64,000 bases of DNA. It comes from Myotis daubentonii (lineage: Eukaryota > Chordata > Mammalia > Chiroptera > Vespertilionidae). The stretch is from positions 50,998,093 through 51,062,092 of the forward strand of contig NC_081849.1 in the NCBI RefSeq assembly GCF_963259705.1, given 5' to 3'. The notes below the pieces were generated by a model that saw only the letters and a program-made list of their open reading frames with translations, was not told the origin of the DNA and made no database searches. Of the stretch, positions 21,405 through 31,992 are shown in pieces. A program made the position numbers and the translations under genes. Numbering within the stretch: the first letter of the stretch is position 1; each line of letters opens with the position of its first letter.

Positions 21405-22562
21405 CACTTGGTTGCCAACAGGCAGTAATATAAAGGAGTAAAATGAAGGTGCAGTAAAGTACCAATATCTTCACACTGTCCAGTGCTCAAGCCAATATTT
21501 TAAATTCATGATCAGGTTTTTCATGCATCATATTTTCAGATCCTGTCAGCATATGCCAAATAAAGTTAAGTTGAGAATGGTACACAATAAAACCAAAAGA
21601 ATAAATTTAGTGGAGGTAATGAATTCAGATGTCTACTTACCAGCTATAGACTAATAATTTGAGATTTCCATCCCCAAATGGTATTTTTGTCAAGTCTCTT
21701 GACCAATAAAAAAGAAAGAAAAACCCCCACAAACACTACATTTTAGAAGTTTGCCTCCTTTAGCATTTCATTTTAAATCATTTCCATGAAGGATAGGATA
21801 CTTAACATTCAGTTGAAACTTAACATTTTTCATGAAATATGACATTATGGAAAACAGAGAAGCAATAAAACATTTTGGATGATGATTCATACCCTTAGGA
21901 TTTATGTAAATACAGCATTTCTTATTATCCACCATAAGTGCTAGGTGTGACATAATTTGCTAGGAATACAGCCCCAGAGAGCTATTATTTCTTAGGCTAG
22001 TTACAAAGGTTGTGCCAGTTACTCATGAGCCTATACAGGTAAAATTGAGTTGTGCGTTGCTTTTCTAGTCCCAAATGACAAGCTTTGCAAGCTGCTGCTT
22101 TAGGCACAACGAATAGAGCAAAAACCAAATAAAAAATAATCTGACTTTCGCTGCTCTGGGGAGAAACCAGAACTTCTGCTGGTTTTTAAAATGGAATTTT
22201 TAATGTAAAGTAGAATAATAGAAGAGAATATAAATTAGAGTCTAGCTGAATGGGACCCCAGAGATAGGCCAGTTCAACCTCCTTATCTTACACATGAAGA
22301 AACAGAGGCTCTGAGAAATCTGACCTCTTCAAGGCCACACAACATAGTTAAGGTGAAAATGAAGAGGAAAGAAGTAGTTTTCGACTAGAAGTCAAATTCC
22401 AACAAAATAAATATTGATGAAACTAAAGCTGTAGCTCCTAAACAATATATAAATCCTAGAAAATGGTTTCTTTACTTCAAGTTATATTGATACAATTTAA
22501 TTTTAATACAACATAAAATTATAGGTTCTCTTATAGGTAAACAGCATTTTAGCTGTGTAGGT
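21405..22562. other. No recognisable gene; possible MIR remnant at 22255-22385
   Basis: AT-rich sequence. 'ttatcttacacatgaagaaacagaggctctgag...aaggccacacaacatagtta' near 22285-22350 resembles a reversed MIR core. Nothing else is recognised. Confidence 0.45.
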
Positions 22563-22776
22563 TGGTGTGGTAGAACGAATAATACCCCCTAAAGATGTTT
22601 GGATCCTCAAACCAGAACTTGCAAAGATATTACATTACATGGGAAAGGGGAGTTTGTAAGTGTTAAGAATCTTGATATGGGGAGGTTATCCTGGGTAATT
22701 CTTATCTGCATGGGCCAGAAGGGTGAAGTCAAAAGAGAAGATATGGCAACGGTAGCAGAGGAGGGAGGGAGAGAAT

Positions 22777-22828
<52 letters not shown>

Positions 22829-22995
22829 GAGAGACAGAGAGAGACACAGAGAGAGAGAGAGACTACAGACTACACTTCTGGCTACAAGCCAAGGCACGTA
22901 GGGGGCCTCTGGGGGCTGGAGAAAGCAAGGAAACCAATTCTCCCCAAGGACCTCCAGAAAGAGTGCAGTCCTGCCCACCCCGTGTTAGGCTCTCT
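22563..22995 (+). repeat. MLT1-like LTR (ERVL-MaLR), 3'-truncated
   Basis: 'gaataataccccctaaagatgtttggatcctcaa', 'gcaaagatattacattacatgg', 'aagaatcttgatatggggaggttatcctggg', 'agaagagaagatatgg' and, after the GA array, 'gagaaagcaaggaaacc...ctccagaaagagtgcagtcctgccc' follow the MLT1 LTR order in plus orientation. The usual 3' end is missing. Confidence 0.75.
22775..22862. repeat. (GA)n microsatellite
   Basis: About 88 bp of GA repeats with a few CA interruptions, expanded inside the MLT1-like LTR. It gives an Arg-Glu frame on the plus strand and a Ser-Leu frame on the minus strand, both artefacts. Confidence 0.97.
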
Positions 22996-23459
22996 TGTCA
23001 AACTTGGGAAGAGGGGTCTTTATTGAAGCTCAGAGCATTGGGCCTGATGTGCACCTCCTTGGACACACTTATCTCCTCATCTGGAGCCCTGCTGCTCTCC
23101 AAAGCACCTCACGGAACTGGATCGAAGCGCTTTCCTTGTGAGAGCCATATAACCCCTCTCCCAGTCCCCTTTTCAGCCGCAGAGGAAGCTGTCAACTGTT
23201 CTCTTCCTCCGGTGGCCTTTTCTCTCCTTTTTCAGCCTTGGAGACCAAGTGTGCAAATCGTGAGAGGGCAACGTGAGCTTTTCCTCGCCCTCACCTGTGT
23301 ATTTTGAAGAGGAGAACATGTGACATTAAGCAGCCCAGGAAGGATTTTATTTTGAACATTTTAAAAATTGGTATCAAATCAATCCATTCAACACTAATTT
23401 CTTATATCAACTGTGGTGGTCATTGAGCCAGGAACTGGGGGTTTAGACCTTCTCTCAGG
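22996..23459. other. No recognisable feature
   Basis: The frame at 22963-23307 (114 codons) has no recognised domain. Confidence 0.4.
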
Positions 23460-24195
23460 GTCTACCATCCTTTACTTCTCAGCTGCCACTTCCCTGCTCC
23501 AGCGTTCAATAGTCTAGCCTCCTGGACTTTTGACATAACGTCCCTTAGGGCTTTCTCTACATAGGTCATCTCTGCAATCTATCCTACAATATGGCCAAGG
23601 TGGATCTTTCAGAAACTGCACTGCCCAGTACGATAGCCCCTAGCCACATGTGGTTATGCACATACATTTAATCACAATTACAACCTTTTTCTAAGTCTAA
23701 CTAGTCTGGTTTTAAGCATTCAACAGCCACATTGAGTTGAGTGGCCACCATATTAAGCAGTGCAGATTTAGAACAATTTCATCATTACAGAAAGTTTTAT
23801 TGGACAGAAAGTTCTTCACTGGAAATCTGGTCATGCCACTGCTTCTCAGTTTAATGTTCTTATTTGGCTAAAAGACAGTATATATACTTGTGTGCTGGCC
23901 CTTAAACCACTTTGTTTAGTGTCACCCTCCCTCAAACACACTGCTCAGTTTCTGGACACCGTCCTCTCTGTCCTTCCCCTGCCCTGTCACTTGTCATTCA
24001 AGTCTCAGCTCACTTTGCATGCTCTGTGAAGCCTTTCCTAAAGTTAACTTTAATGTCTACTCTTCCTCTTTTACTGGGAATTATACAGTAATTAACTTTA
24101 AATAACATTTTTAGTCTAATCTTTTGTGTGTACGTTTGTCTCTCAATAGCCTGTAAGGTCCTTGCTGACAGGAACATGTCTTATTTGTACGTGTC
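23460..24195 (+). repeat. L2 LINE fragment interrupted by a hAT element
   Basis: 'aaggtggatctttcagaaac' on the left, and 'atctggtcatgccactgcttctc', 'gtcattcaagtctcagctcact', 'tctgtgaagcctttcctaaag' and 'cctgtaaggtccttgctgacaggaacatgtcttattt' on the right, follow the L2 3' region in order. A hAT-like element lies between the two parts at about 23622-23808. Confidence 0.75.
23622..23808 (-). repeat. Ancient hAT element (MER3-like) inside L2
   Basis: The left end 'actgcccagtacgatagcccctagccacatgtgg' and right end 'ggccaccatattaagcagtgcag...agaaagttttattggacag' resemble an old hAT MITE whose termini carry 'cagtgctgtccaatag'. The subfamily name is tentative. Confidence 0.55.
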
Positions 24196-24199
24196 TTAT

Positions 24200-24262
24200 G
24201 TGTATGTATATATAATATATATAGCATAAGATGATATATAATAACATATGTTATAGACATAT
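24200..24262. repeat. TA-rich simple repeat
   Basis: Alternating TA and ATATGT-type sequence, probably a decayed microsatellite. Confidence 0.8.
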
Positions 24263-24265
24263 ATA

Positions 24266-24394
24266 CAGAATGGGACAACAGTAGGTTTACAGTTGTTTGA
24301 ATAGAAAATAAGACAATAATTAATAAATGATAACAAATGATAAACTTTGTGTTTCACATACACACAACTATAAACCTACTTTTGTCCCACCCTG
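24266..24394. mobile_element. mariner-type MITE
   Basis: A 129-bp element flanked by TA on both sides (24264-24265 and 24395-24396). The left end CAGAATGGGACAACAGTAGG and the reverse complement of the right end, CAGGGTGGGACAAAAGTAGG, form a roughly 30-bp terminal inverted repeat with few mismatches. TA duplication and a repeat of this length fit the Tc1/mariner superfamily. It has no transposase. Confidence 0.88.
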
Positions 24395-24408
24395 TATTTG
24401 TTTACATG

Positions 24409-24411
<3 letters not shown>

Positions 24412-24447
<36 letters not shown>
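24412..24447. repeat. (AC)n microsatellite
   Basis: About 17 perfect AC units just outside the mariner-type MITE. Confidence 0.98.
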
Positions 24448-24448
<1 letters not shown>

Positions 24449-25179
24449 ACTTTTTTAAATTGAATGAACAAATTGACTAGTCAAATACCTTAAGGTATTG
24501 AGAAATATTCTAAATCTCTTTCTTTAGAATTAAATGCTTTTTAAATGGATTGCTGTATCTTTGGAATTTTTAAATGTAATTCTTCCAAAAACCTGGAATA
24601 TTGAGCTTGGATTCTAAAGAAAGTGTAGAATTATAGTTATATATAGGAAGGTTACATTGACATAGAGTCACTGGCTAGATCACTAGGTTTCCAACTACAT
24701 AGAGACAAAAGTTTTATGCCATTAACATAATTTTATATAGCAGTCATGCATAAGAACCTGTCAGGAAAAGGTTCCAGATAAAAATAATAGGGTTCAATTT
24801 TCTGTTCTAATTTATTTAATAAAATTGCTCTGCTGTGTATGAAGAACCCCAGAGTTTAACTTACTAATAATGCAAATATCAGCTTTGCTCACCGAGAAAT
24901 CTTGGGTAAAGCCCTGGTCTCCAAGGAATGATATTTTCATGATTAACTTTTAGGAGAAACAAGAAGCTGTGTACAATGGAGAAAAATGGAGAAGCTTAGC
25001 TAATTTTCTTTATAGCCAAGGAATCTAACTTGAACATATCCAGGATTTAGAACTAAGTGCCTGCATGATTGAACCATGTTGGATGTCACGTTTTATGCTA
25101 GATTAATTTGCTATTTGCCTTAATTTAAAATAAATGGAATTGTATAAAAATAATACCTGCCTTTTATTAGAGGCCTCCC
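24448..25179. other. No recognisable feature
   Basis: AT-rich sequence with no recognised gene or repeat. Confidence 0.45.
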
Positions 25180-25325
25180 ATATGTTCAGCACTCTGCTAG
25201 TTGCCTCATTTATACTTACCACTTAATCTCCACAAACCATTTTCAACATAGGTCTTAGTATCTCCATGTTCACATGGTGGAACCAAGGCTCAGAAGAGAA
25301 AAGTAACACAGAGAAGAGCTTGGCG
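25180..25325 (-). repeat. MIR SINE fragment
   Basis: 'gttcagcactctgctagttgcctc', 'cttaatctccacaaacc' and 'aaccaaggctcagaagagaaaagtaacacag' follow the reverse complement of MIR. Confidence 0.55.
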
Positions 25326-25329
25326 TGGA

Positions 25330-25690
25330 TTGCAATGCAGTAGGAGCACTCACAGTTTCTAAGCAGGGCAGTGACATGGTTTTCATTTCCAGACTCTCAC
25401 TGGGGCTGTTTTATGGTGACTTTCTTACTGGAGGCAAGAGTAGAAGCAGAGAGGTGTGAGGGTGGCTCCTGCATAGACCAGGCCAGAGGTAACAGCCTAG
25501 ACCAGGGCAGTGGTAGAGGAGCATGGGAGGACCGAAGGGGATAAAATGCAAGTACCTCTGGCGCAGATGCAAATCTGGGGGGAGATGCTAGAATTGTTAT
25601 GGAGCCAAATTGACAGGCTTCATCACAAGTTGACTAGGGAGTGTGAATGATAGAATGATTGAGGGTGACTTCCTCGCTTCTTGTTTGAAC
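25330..25690. repeat. Ancient LINE fragment (L2/CR1-like)
   Basis: 'gcagggcagtgacatgg', 'gaggcaagagtagaagcagagagg', 'aacagcctagaccagggcagtggtagaggag' and 'attgagggtgacttcc' are in the order of an old LINE internal region. Family uncertain. Confidence 0.4.
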
Positions 25691-27420
25691 AACTTAATGG
25701 ATAGGGTGCCACTGCTAAGATGGAGACAAATGTGTGAGCAGGGGCCTTTGGAGGAAAAAAACAACCCTGTGAATATACTATTATTTCCAAGAATAATATA
25801 TTATTATTTTTCTACATTATGGATGAAAACTGGAATTTTACAGAGATTGTTCAAAGTCACACAGGTAGATAAAGAGCAGTTCAGTGAGATTAAGCCCAGA
25901 GAGGTGGGCTCCACAGCCGCCCTCCCAACCGCTGTTTCACTGGCTCATCACTGCCACCCCAGTCCTACTCATCTGGACAGAGACTTGGTCATAGCAGCAA
26001 GACCTAGTGACAATTCTTGGTGCTTATAAGAAGTACATACATGTTCCAGAAAAGGAGAGAGAACCTGGGAATTCTAACAAAGGAGATATGAATCCTTTCC
26101 CTGTGAATAATTTCCCAACAGTAGTCGGGCTATAACACTGCTGATATTAATGGCAGCTGCCTCCCAGCCATCTCTTTCTTTCTTTTTATTCTATGAGAAA
26201 CAACATTGACCAAATAAGTTGAGTTTCCTGATTCTCTATCAAAGAATCCCAGGAAAACAACCGAAGGGGAATGAAAACCACAAACTGTCTGCTTTGTTAT
26301 TAAATTCAAGTGCTGGTTTTCTGGCTGGACAGTCTTATTTCCATGCGGCCAATGCTTTTTTCCAACGTGATCCTTGCCCTGGACTTTCCCCTTTACAGGA
26401 TATTAAACATGACAACCACACCTGTCCTTCTGCGATAACAGAAGCAGGTGAGAGGCTCAAATCAATCACGCTTTCCCAGAGCTTTGTGCAGGGGAGCTCT
26501 GAGGATTGAGGATTATCATGGGCTGCCCTGAAGATTACGGACATTCACGCAGGGCAGGAAGTGATTGCTTCTCTTGCTCATTGAGACCCCACGCCATGGC
26601 TTGCAGCTCTGAAGGGATTGCTCTGTGTGACCACATGGGCTGCCACTAGCAGCTCCTTTCACTGGCTGTGGGGGTGGCACTCAGCGTAGGAACACTTTGC
26701 AGAGCAAGAGAAAGTTAACAGCACAATTATCAAACCCCGTCGCCCTTTTAAAAGAGTCTATTTTTACATTTATACCTGAGTTGTGAAAAGTTCCTTGTTT
26801 GAGATGTTACTGTTTTCACTGGTAAAAGACTAAAATCGAATTGCCTGCTTCTGGGGACACATTTCTCGTATTCTCCTTGGCGATCTAGCCTGCCTTTCAG
26901 AGTCCAGTCTGTGCAGCAGAGCCTCGATGAGCAATGCTAACACGTTCCTGGTGTGGCGTAAACGCGGGATCAGAGGAGTTGGTAGTACTTGGCCCATTGA
27001 AGAGCCTCCCTTTTGGCAAATCCTGAGCGTGCTGGACTTCAGCTCTCTTTCCTGCTTCTAAAAGTCCACACGAAAAGTGGGGAGTTTGGCAGGGATCACC
27101 AGAAAGTGAGCTTTGCCCTGATCTGTACCCGCATAAATCCAGAATAGCTTTTTGCTACTTGGAGCTGTGAATGGCCATCTTTTTGCAAAGACATTAAGTC
27201 CCAAATACCCGGGGGAGTTTTCTGACTCTGGAAAGATTGCTTTGCCACCCTGTCCTGGAGTCACTGGGTTAAGTGTTTGTTGTAGATCTGGTCATTTTTA
27301 GCTAAAATAAGTCCTTTTCTTTATTTTCTCTGTAATCTTTAGAGAATCTGTGGTGAAAGATAATTACCTTTCTTATCTTTTAAAATTCAACCTTGACATG
27401 GATGCCTTCAAAGAGCCTGA
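25691..27420. other. No recognisable gene
   Basis: No repeat or coding feature recognised. Frames at 25643-26029 (128 codons) and 26219-26509 (96 codons) lack domains. GC content rises toward the CpG-rich segment that follows. Confidence 0.4.
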
Positions 27421-28020
27421 TGTCCCTAAAATGGGTCTTGCCAGTGGCGCTGTCTGGGGGACTCCGGTCCTGTCCGCCTTGCTCTGCAAGGAAGAGGCAG
27501 AGCCGAGGGAGAAGCCATGTGGAGCGAAGGGCGCAGCAGCTGCCCCAGCCGCAGCCAGGCCGGCAGCGCACAGGAGCGGCTGTGCTGCTGCGGTTTCTCT
27601 CACAGGCACAGCTTGGTGTCCAGCATCGGAAACACAAGTGGCTCCGCTGAGCTGTGTAGGCAGGGCGACGAGGAGAAATGCCCTGAAGACTCCACAGACG
27701 TCACTGCGGCAAGAATGGCGCCTCGGGAGTGGAAAGATAAATATCTCATGAATAGACGGTCTGTCCCGGAAACCCTTCCACCACGGTTGCGGGGGGTTCT
27801 ATTTTGAACACAAGATATTTTCTCGTGGCCCTTTCCCTGGACGGTCTCGGCGTACATCCCCACAGATGCAGTGACACTTGTCACCAAAGGGGTTTACAGC
27901 CGCCCCAGTAGGAAGACACCACAGCAGGAGTGGCTTCTGACCTACAGGAGCAGCAACCGGGCCGCCTTCAGCACGAATGAGCTGGCCCTGAGTGCGGTCA
28001 GAGGGTGGGGAAGATGAGGA
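27421..28020. promoter_or_regulatory. CpG-rich segment, possible CpG island
   Basis: Hand counting gives about 60 percent G+C over these 600 bp and about 32 CpG dinucleotides, an observed/expected ratio close to 0.6, against an AT-rich, CpG-poor background. It carries overlapping plus-strand frames of 133 codons (27350-27751, Ala/Arg-rich) and 96 codons (27517-27807) that I cannot match to any family. It could be a promoter or first exon of an unrecognised or non-coding gene, an old processed copy of GC-rich sequence, or simply a GC-rich patch. Confidence 0.35.
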
Positions 28021-28233
28021 CTGTGCTGGGGTTCAAAGGTGGCGTAAGCACGGAGCTTCCCAAGTCAGAAGGCAGAAGGTGAAATCAGTCATTTGAAAAA
28101 TGGTTCTTTTTGGGTAATGGCTTTAGGAAGTCCATAGTCTGGAAGGTGATAGGTGGTCTCAACCCCTAGGCTGGAGATAGGGGGACATCTCCGTGTCCAG
28201 TAGGGGTGCCTTTTGTAAAAATCTCCAAGGCTG

Positions 28234-28411
28234 CCCTGACCGGTTTGGCTCAGTGGATAAAGCGTCGGGCTGCGGACTGAAGGTTGCGGGCACATCCCCA
28301 GTGGGAGGTGTGCAGGAGGCAGCTGATCCATGTTTCTCTCTCATCGATGTTTCTGACTCTCTGTCCCTCTCCCTTCCTCTCTGTAAAAAATCAATAAAAT
28401 ATATTTTTAAA
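28234..28411 (+). repeat. VES SINE with internal deletion removing the B box
   Basis: The head 'ccctgaccggtttggctcagtggataaagcg' is intact, but after 'ggactgaa' the sequence jumps directly to 'ggttgcgggcacatcccc', so the B-box region seen in the copy at 13619-13841 is absent. The tail has 'gtgtgcaggaggcagc', a CT-rich part and an A-rich end. A 17-bp target duplication (AAAAATCTCCAAGGCTG) flanks it at 28217-28233 and 28412-28428. Confidence 0.94.
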
Positions 28412-28428
28412 AAAAATCTCCAAGGCTG

Positions 28429-28713
28429 TCTTTCCAGAGTCAGTTGCGTTGACGGGATGCTGAAAATGCCACCTGCCACCTAGCAATGGAACGTGAGCTT
28501 AGGCTGAATAAGGCCTGGCTTCCGAACTCCTTGTTTGTGACATTTTGCTGGTGCCAATTGTCAGATCTCTCCTGATCATTTCATTGACAGCAATCCACAG
28601 AAAGAAAAAGAGATACAATCTATATAGGCCTTGGTTCACCTTAACTACAGGGCACACAACATGGTCTCAAAGTAGACTTACCATAATTTTTCTTTTGCAA
28701 AACTTGGCAAAAA
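28429..28713. other. No recognisable feature
   Basis: Unique-looking sequence between the SINE and the solo LTR target site. Confidence 0.45.
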
Positions 28714-28719
28714 TGGGAC

Positions 28720-29482
28720 TGCCAGGAGCCGGTCCATGCTTGCTGTTTCAAGGGACCTGGCATATATGGCATACTGTTCTTAAAATGTTTGCTCACCTTC
28801 TTGGCACTATGTGTTTTAACCAAGGTCTCCTCTCTGAGAAAGGTTGTTTCCCCAGGTAGGGATTTTCCCCTGAAGTTAGGGAGGGAATAAAACCCCTCAA
28901 CTAAGTGCCAGGCGGGTAATTAATCACTTTAACTATGAACAATCATGCTTAAGCTACATAATCTTTACTCCCTGGAATGGAGATAAGAAACGCCCTAACC
29001 TTTGTAATAGAGATTGATAGGATTGAATCAACTGGTATAAATACAGATGTAACTAGACAGCAAGACACAGAACTTAGGAGACAAGACTTAGAAGACAGGA
29101 CCAAGAGAGACAGAACCTAGGCACAGAACCTACACAGAACGTTCTCTAGAGACAGAAGGACTTTGCTGGAGAGAACATGGCAAAAGATCCTGGACTGAAC
29201 CTGACTACAGAAATTGCCAAGAGAACCTGACTAGAACCTGGTGACCGAACCTGGCTGGAGATCTCAGACAGAACTTGGCTGGAGAACCTGGCCACAGAAC
29301 CTGGCTGGAGATCCGAAGTAGAACCTCTCTGGAGATCCAGACCAGAACTTGGCTGGAGATCCTGGCTGGAGATCCTGGCTAGGCTGCTGATCAACTGAAC
29401 ACTGTCTCCGTGTCCTTCCTTCTTCGCCGACTCCGTCCACACCTTTGGGAACCCCTGGACCTGCTGGGGTTGGACCCTGGCA
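28720..29482 (+). repeat. Solo endogenous retrovirus LTR
   Basis: A 763-bp segment beginning TGCCAGG and ending CCTGGCA, so the termini are a perfect 7-bp inverted repeat of the TG...CA type. It is flanked by a perfect 6-bp target duplication TGGGAC at 28714-28719 and 29483-29488. A TATA-like TATAAATA lies at 29036-29043 and an AATAAA at 28886-28891, giving a plus-strand orientation. No retroviral genes adjoin it, so it is a solo LTR left by recombination between two LTRs. The 6-bp duplication fits class II (betaretrovirus-like) elements. Confidence 0.9.
29160..29392. repeat. Degenerate minisatellite inside the solo LTR
   Basis: Irregular repetition of a 16-20 bp motif built on GAACCTGGCTGGAGATC, with variants such as 'gaacctgactag' and 'gatcctggctgga'. 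It lies downstream of the TATA-like box, in the expected R/U5 part of the LTR. It gives a Ser/Gln/Arg-rich minus-strand frame with no coding support. Confidence 0.85.
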
Positions 29483-29488
29483 TGGGAC

Positions 29489-29614
29489 GATAACAGTCAC
29501 TTGATTAGTGGCCAGGAATGCCACTAAACATTCTACAATGCACAGGGCAGATCCCATAACAAAAACATCTATGGCCCCAAATGTCAACAGTGCTAAGGTT
29601 AAGAGACCCTGCAG
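29489..29614 (+). repeat. Right part of an ancient hAT-Charlie-like element
   Basis: 'tagtggccaggaatgccactaaacattctacaatgcacagggcag', 'ggccccaaatgtcaacagtgctaaggttaagagaccctg' match the right portion of a common mammalian non-autonomous hAT family. The left portion is not visible beyond the solo LTR. Confidence 0.7.
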
Positions 29615-30745
29615 TGGAAGAACACAGAAACTGCCAGAACAATGGCTGGGCAGTGAAAGAGAATAGATGACCGGTTTCCTTCTCCAACTATATTTTGATC
29701 TCCTGCCAGTACCTCTATTGGTTGGACCTGCTGGGAAGCCAGGTAGCTAGGGGTCCCAGATGATGTGGTCCATAGCAAGCAGTGTCTGGGGCATTGAAAG
29801 GGTAGAGAATGGTTCTAAAGAGACACATGGAAAATAACCACACAGCTTTTGGTTAGCTTCTAAGTATTAACCCCTAAAAATGAGAAGAGAGGCAAGGCTA
29901 TAAAACAAACAGAAAACAACTATCATCAATATTCCCTGAGTGCTAAGAGAATATGTTTCATTCCAAGAATCTTACTAAAATGCTTATAAATAAAAGAGAA
30001 AATTTGAACAACAACAAAAAGATGCTTGGAAATTAAAAATGTAATAGCAGAAATGAAAATATTTTTATGAGTGGTTTTATTTTTGGCCTTGATTGGCTAA
30101 ATGTTGACTTTCATTGTCAACATTTCAATGTCTAGGTAGAGCAAAATATACAGCACACAGAACACACCAGACTCAGATGCTGGAAGGCAGAGGGGCCACA
30201 AGAGCATTATCCCCATTAACAAAATATTGAGCGAGAACATTGGATTAATTCAAGTCATGCAAATGGAAGACTGAAGCAATTTTATCTTCTTCATCAAACC
30301 CTAGTGTCCTCACTTCATAAATGGCTAAAGTCTATTCTTGTTTTGTGCATGTCTTTTTTCCCTTTATTTACTTTGTCTCTAAAATCTTATGAAAGTATAT
30401 AGTGAGTCTCCTAGAGCAGAGGGCTACACTACATATTCCTTTCAATTTCAACACCTTTAAGAATCCTCTTACAGCTGGTATATAAGGAGGGAAAAGATTT
30501 TCATCGCCTGAGTACCTCATGAACTTCCTGGGAGAGAAAATGACTAGACGGGTTGAGATATCTGACTCCATGGACTAATATCCTCAATAATGGGGTAGGG
30601 AAAGGGGGGAAGAGCCAGTAGCTTCCTTCCCATGGACAGTATATAAGGGGACAAAGTTGAATTAAACAGCTGAACTTACTCAGATTTTCTCTTTATTTGG
30701 CCCTACAGAACATATTTCAGTTTCTTAAGGAGATAGAGCTATAAT
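29615..30745. other. No recognisable feature
   Basis: AT-rich sequence with no recognised gene or repeat. Confidence 0.45.
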
Positions 30746-31190
30746 AAATGCACTGACCAAGAGAAAGAGAAGATAAGCCACAGACTGGATAAAAATATTT
30801 GCTGAAGACATATCTGATAAAGAACTGTTACCCCAAATATACAAAGAGCTCTTAGAATTCAATAATAAGAAAAACAACAACTCAGTTAATAAATGGGCCA
30901 CAGACTTTAACAGACATCTCACCAAAGAAAATATACACATGGCAAACAAGCATATGAAAAGATGCTCCACATCATACCTCATTAGGGAACTGCAAATTGA
31001 AATAACAATGAGATACCACTACATATCTATTAAAACTGCCAAAATCCAAAACACTGACAACACCAAATGCTGATGAGGATGTGGAGCAACAAACATTCTC
31101 ATTCACTGATGGTGGGAATGCAAAATGGTACAGCCACTTTGGAAGATAATTTGGCAGTTTCTTAAAAAAATATATGCACTGATCCTACAC
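30746..31190 (+). repeat. L1 ORF2 C-terminal fragment
   Basis: 'ggataaaaatatttgctgaagacatatc', 'tttaacagacatctcaccaaagaa', 'gcatatgaaaagatgctccacatcat', 'aacaatgagataccactac' and 'gatgtggagcaacaaacattctcattcactg' follow L1 ORF2 downstream of the reverse transcriptase domain, in plus orientation. It is broken by stops and truncated at both ends. Confidence 0.88.
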
Positions 31191-31838
31191 CACCAAAGAG
31201 CTACATCCTTTGAAACTATACCTGATATCTAGGATGTAGGTTAGCTCTGCCGTGTATTCTTTAAAAAGCACACACTAGGAACTGTGGGGGATTTGTTCTT
31301 CGATACCTTTAGCATGGAAGCTATTGACATTGAGTAGGAGAGCAGCTCTGCCCGGCACAGTGGGACACAACAGGAATAGGTTTCACAGGGATGGTCACCA
31401 TCACAGGTCACCCAGCATTGAGGCCTAAGAGAGAGGAGAAGGTTGAATGAAGGAGTGAGTTAGCAGGGCTGCCACCTACAGATGTGCTGGCAATTCACTG
31501 CACAAGGACATCCAGACAAGGGAATTAGGGCCGAGGTGAAATCCAGCCAGTCCCATTCTTTAAGCTGGGCTTCCTCCCCCGGAGGAAGGGTGCCTTTTCC
31601 TAATCGGCACAAAGATGCTGCATGGGATAGGGGCACTGACCTTTCATGAGCACCTTTCCATCCGAAGTATGGGATCTGGGGACTGGTGTTCCAGCGGATG
31701 GGGAGAAACTAAATCTCAAACCAGAGACTTGGGGTTTGATAACTGTTCCTGTTACTCTAGTATAAAGAAAGCCTGACGGAGGCGGCCTGGGGGAATGTAG
31801 TACACATATATTCCATTTAAATTTAGACATCTTTTTAA
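31191..31838. other. No recognisable feature
   Basis: No gene or repeat family recognised. Confidence 0.45.
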
Positions 31839-31992
31839 AAAATTGATATGAGAGAGAGAGAAACATCCATTTGTTGTTCCACTTATTTATGCAGTCATTG
31901 GTTGATTCTTGTATGTGCCCTGACTAAGGATTGAACCCACAACTTGGCAGATTAGGATGATGCTCTAACCAACTGAGCTACCTGGCCAGGGA
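31839..31992 (-). repeat. tRNA-derived SINE, older bat type
   Basis: On the minus strand it starts CCCTGGCCAGGTAGCTCAG and has 'ggttagagcatcatcc' and a B-box-like 'gggttcaatccttag', then a short body and a GA-rich end. It is more diverged and shorter than the VES copies elsewhere in the window. Confidence 0.82.

Noticed and set aside
22607..23026. Ser-Leu and Arg-Glu repeat peptides
   Set aside because: Direct products of the (GA)n array.
25560..25577. Palindromic CAGATGCAAATCTG containing an octamer
   Set aside because: It lies inside an old LINE-like fragment and is isolated, so a regulatory call is not supported.
27350..27751. 133-codon Ala/Arg-rich frame in the CpG-rich segment
   Set aside because: As a coding call it lacks any domain or start context. 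The frame is explained by high GC content; kept only as part of the CpG-rich feature.
29160..29392. CRISPR-like array
   Set aside because: Units are irregular in length and sequence, there are no distinct spacers, and the host is a mammal.
29146..29442. Ser/Gln/Arg-rich 98-codon minus-strand frame
   Set aside because: Produced by the minisatellite inside the solo LTR, antisense to the LTR.
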